From the NCBI GenBank assembly GCA_013331015.1, contig DUHF01000188.1, positions 1-6,295 on the forward strand: a DNA stretch of 6,295 bases, given 5' to 3'. The notes under the pieces were generated by a model. That model saw only the letters and a program-made list of their open reading frames with translations, was not told where the DNA came from and ran no database searches. This stretch comes from Methanoregula sp. Lineage in GTDB: Archaea; Halobacteriota; Methanomicrobia; Methanomicrobiales; Methanospirillaceae. Position numbers and translations under genes: made by a program. Shown here one piece after another: positions 4,864-6,295 of the stretch (position 1 is its first letter; each line of letters opens with the position of its first letter).

Positions 4864-4966
4864 CTTATTACTATAATGCAACTTATGAGAAAAATATTTC
4901 CTTTTAAGGTAATTTTTGTGGAATTTTTAGCAAAGTTATTTCCAACAGTCCGGTTCTCAGAGTACT
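4864..4966. promoter_or_regulatory. Divergent promoter region between regulator and ABC/GTPase operon
   Basis: These 103 bp are AT-rich. The minus-strand promoter is probably AAATATTT at 4892-4899. On the plus side GAATTTTTAGCAAAGTTA (4921-4938) includes a TATA-like stretch suitably placed for a transcript starting near 4950. The 4967 ATG has no Shine-Dalgarno. GAATTTT(T)AGCAAAGT is nearly identical to a sequence at 537-551. A short CCTT-TT-AAGG dyad lies at 4900-4909, between the two promoters, and is a possible operator half. Confidence 0.45.
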
Positions 4967-5749
4967 ATGAGCGGATGCAGTATACGCGAGATCACCATCC
5001 TTCCCGGCCATGACAAGCACAATAACCCGGAGCAGTTTGACCGGATCGTGATCCGCCCGGGGGATACAATCTCCATTGTCGGGCCAACCGGCTCCGGGAA
5101 GACCGCCTTCATCAACGATATCGAAGTATTTGCCCAGAATGACACCGCAACCGGCAGGACCGTCCTTGTCAACGGGGAGATCCCCGCAGAAGAGTTCATC
5201 CGCGACCCGTCAAAAAAACCAATAGCCCTCATCACCCAGAACACCAAGTGCCTTGCCGACATGACCGTAGAGGCGTTTCTTGCCATGCATGTCAGGGCAC
5301 GGAAGATCACAACACCGGACATTATTGCAAAAACAAGAGAACTTGCCAACCAGTTCACCGGCGAACAGATCCATGCCGGCTGCCGGATCACCGCACTCTC
5401 GGGAGGACAGACCCGGTCGCTGATGGTTGCTGATGCCATCCTCATCAGTAACGCACCGTTGATCCTGCTCGATGAAGTGGAGAATGCGGGGATTTTCCGG
5501 GAGCGGGTCATCGAGGTCTTAAAAGAGCACTGCAAGTCGGTCATCTTTGTTACGCACGACCCGCTCGTATCACTCTTGTCCGACCGGCGGATTGTCATGC
5601 GCCATGGGGCCGTTGAAAAGGTGCTCTATCCTCAAGGAAGGGAACTTCCTGTCCGCGACATGGTTGCACGTATCGATCTCACGATGTGCCGCTTCCGAGA
5701 ACGGATCCGTGCCGGGGAACTCTTAACAGAACCGGGGTATCTGGTATGA
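4967..5749 (+). CDS. Stand-alone ABC-type ATPase with atypical D-loop
   Basis: This 260-residue protein is a single ABC nucleotide-binding domain. Visible motifs are Walker A GPTGSGKT (39-46), Q-loop Q91, signature LSGGQTRS (144-151), Walker B LILLDE (165-170) and switch histidine H197 in VTHDP. The D-loop, normally S-A-L-D after Walker B, reads V-E-N-A-G (171-175), so dimer communication may differ from transport ATPases. Residues 200-260 form an extra C-terminal helical tail. No membrane helix or permease gene is in view, and the stop overlaps the next gene's ATG by four bases (ATGA), so the pair is probably translationally coupled. The ATG at 4967 lacks a ribosome binding site, but the N-terminal S-I-R-E-I-T-I-L-P-G-H segment fits the first ABC strand. 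I believe similar ATPase/GTPase pairs occur in methanogens and clostridia, but this is recollection; the substrate is unknown. Confidence 0.88.
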   Translation: MSGCSIREITILPGHDKHNNPEQFDRIVIRPGDTISIVGPTGSGKTAFINDIEVFAQNDTATGRTVLVNGEIPAEEFIRDPSKKPIALITQNTKCLADMTVEAFLAMHVRARKITTPDIIAKTRELANQFTGEQIHAGCRITALSGGQTRSLMVADAILISNAPLILLDEVENAGIFRERVIEVLKEHCKSVIFVTHDPLVSLLSDRRIVMRHGAVEKVLYPQGRELPVRDMVARIDLTMCRFRERIRAGELLTEPGYLV

Positions 5750-6295
5750 AACTCCTCATCATCGCCGGTCCCCCGAGCGCCGGCAAGACTGCCGTGACCC
5801 GGCAGATAATCCGGCACTTCTCTGAAAAGAAGAAGATCGCGTTTTTAAAGATCGATGTTGTCCGGGCATTTGAAGACGAGGAACTCAAAGCTGAATTCAA
5901 TATCCCGGCAAAGAAGATCTATTCCGGTGATCTCTGTCCCGATCATACCGGCATCATGGTCCTGCAGGACGCGATTAGCTGGGCAGAAGGACTGGGATCC
6001 GACCTCTTCATCGTGGAAAGTGCCGGGCTCTGCCTCCGCTGCTCGCCCTACGTGACCCAGTCTCTTGGGATCGTTGTCCTTTCCGCGGTCAGCGGTATGA
6101 ACTCACCCCTCAAAATGGGTCCGATGATCGCCCTTGCCGATGTTGCGGTCATCACCAAGACGGATCTTGTGTCGCAGTCGGAAAAAGAGGTCTTCCGCGA
6201 AAAGACCAAGGAAGTTGCACCTGCAATTGACATCGTAGAGACGAATGCAATCCAGGGCACCGGCCTACGGTACCTCATGCGATCGATCGACTCGC
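5746..6295 (+). CDS. HypB/UreG-like SIMIBI GTPase, truncated by window edge
   Basis: The first 183 residues are visible, and the frame continues past the window. The N-terminus M-K-L-L-I-I-A-G-P-P-S-A-G-K-T has a P-loop at residues 8-15. K-I-D-V-V (35-39) resembles the early aspartate strand in HypB/UreG. The Walker B-like strand is L-F-I-V-E-S-A-G (87-94) with a glutamate rather than aspartate. It is followed by C-L-R-C (96-99), while C64 lies in SGDLCPDH. The guanine-specificity motif is ITKTDL (136-141), T-K-x-D instead of N-K-x-D, and a G5-like segment follows at E-T-N-A-I-Q-G-T-G-L. Family members insert nickel or load cofactors in an NTP-dependent way. Overlap with the ABC gene by ATGA argues for a joint complex or coupled action. 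The cysteine cluster could bind a metal or an Fe-S centre; that is inference. Confidence 0.88.
   Translation, partial: MKLLIIAGPPSAGKTAVTRQIIRHFSEKKKIAFLKIDVVRAFEDEELKAEFNIPAKKIYSGDLCPDHTGIMVLQDAISWAEGLGSDLFIVESAGLCLRCSPYVTQSLGIVVLSAVSGMNSPLKMGPMIALADVAVITKTDLVSQSEKEVFREKTKEVAPAIDIVETNAIQGTGLRYLMRSIDS

Noticed and set aside
4864..4881. TTG start adding six residues to the helix-turn-helix regulator
   Set aside because: It lies in the AT-rich promoter, has no ribosome binding site and is upstream of the transcript start predicted from the AAATATTT box.
4957..5598. 213-residue minus-strand frame opposite the ABC ATPase
   Set aside because: The plus strand carries all ABC motifs in order; the antisense product is Ser/Arg-rich without domains.

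Overview
This 6.3 kb window looks like archaeal chromosome, most likely from a methanogen of the order Methanomicrobiales (Methanoregula-like). That assignment is inference, from moderately high GC coding with AT-rich intergenic patches, GGTGA-type ribosome binding sites, TATA-like boxes about 25-40 bp before starts, oligo-T runs after stops, and archaeal/methanogen families such as DUF4013 and DUF169. No database search was possible. No rRNA, tRNA, CRISPR array, insertion sequence or replication origin was seen.

Layout. The left end carries two minus-strand genes: an unrecognised 158-residue protein (5-481) and a five- or six-helix DUF4013 membrane protein (653-1369). They are separated by an AT-rich patch holding a 9-bp inverted repeat and a duplicated short motif. 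A 256-bp divergent region follows, with an 18-bp palindrome beside a TATA-like box. It leads into a plus-strand DUF169 protein with six cysteines (1626-2351). Next is a decayed C-terminal piece of a SAM-dependent methyltransferase (about 2375-2619, minus), broken by a homopolymer frameshift and an in-frame stop, and lying just behind an isoprenylcysteine-carboxyl-methyltransferase-like membrane protein (2643-3341, minus). A small FMN-binding split-barrel protein of the pyridoxamine-phosphate-oxidase family (3441-3845, minus) is divergent from a carboxymuconolactone-decarboxylase/AhpD-like protein without the usual catalytic cysteines (4000-4305, plus).

The right end is the most coherent functional unit. 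A helix-turn-helix regulator with a C-terminal putative sensor domain (4372-4863, minus) diverges from an ABC-type ATPase (4967-5749) that overlaps by ATGA with a HypB/UreG-like SIMIBI GTPase (5746 to the window edge, truncated there). The ATPase has all core motifs, but its D-loop is replaced by a V-E-N-A-G segment and no membrane partner is visible. The GTPase has a CxxC next to its Walker B-like strand. I read this as the start of a regulated operon of two coupled NTPases, possibly for cofactor or metal-centre maturation. The substrate is not evident from this window.
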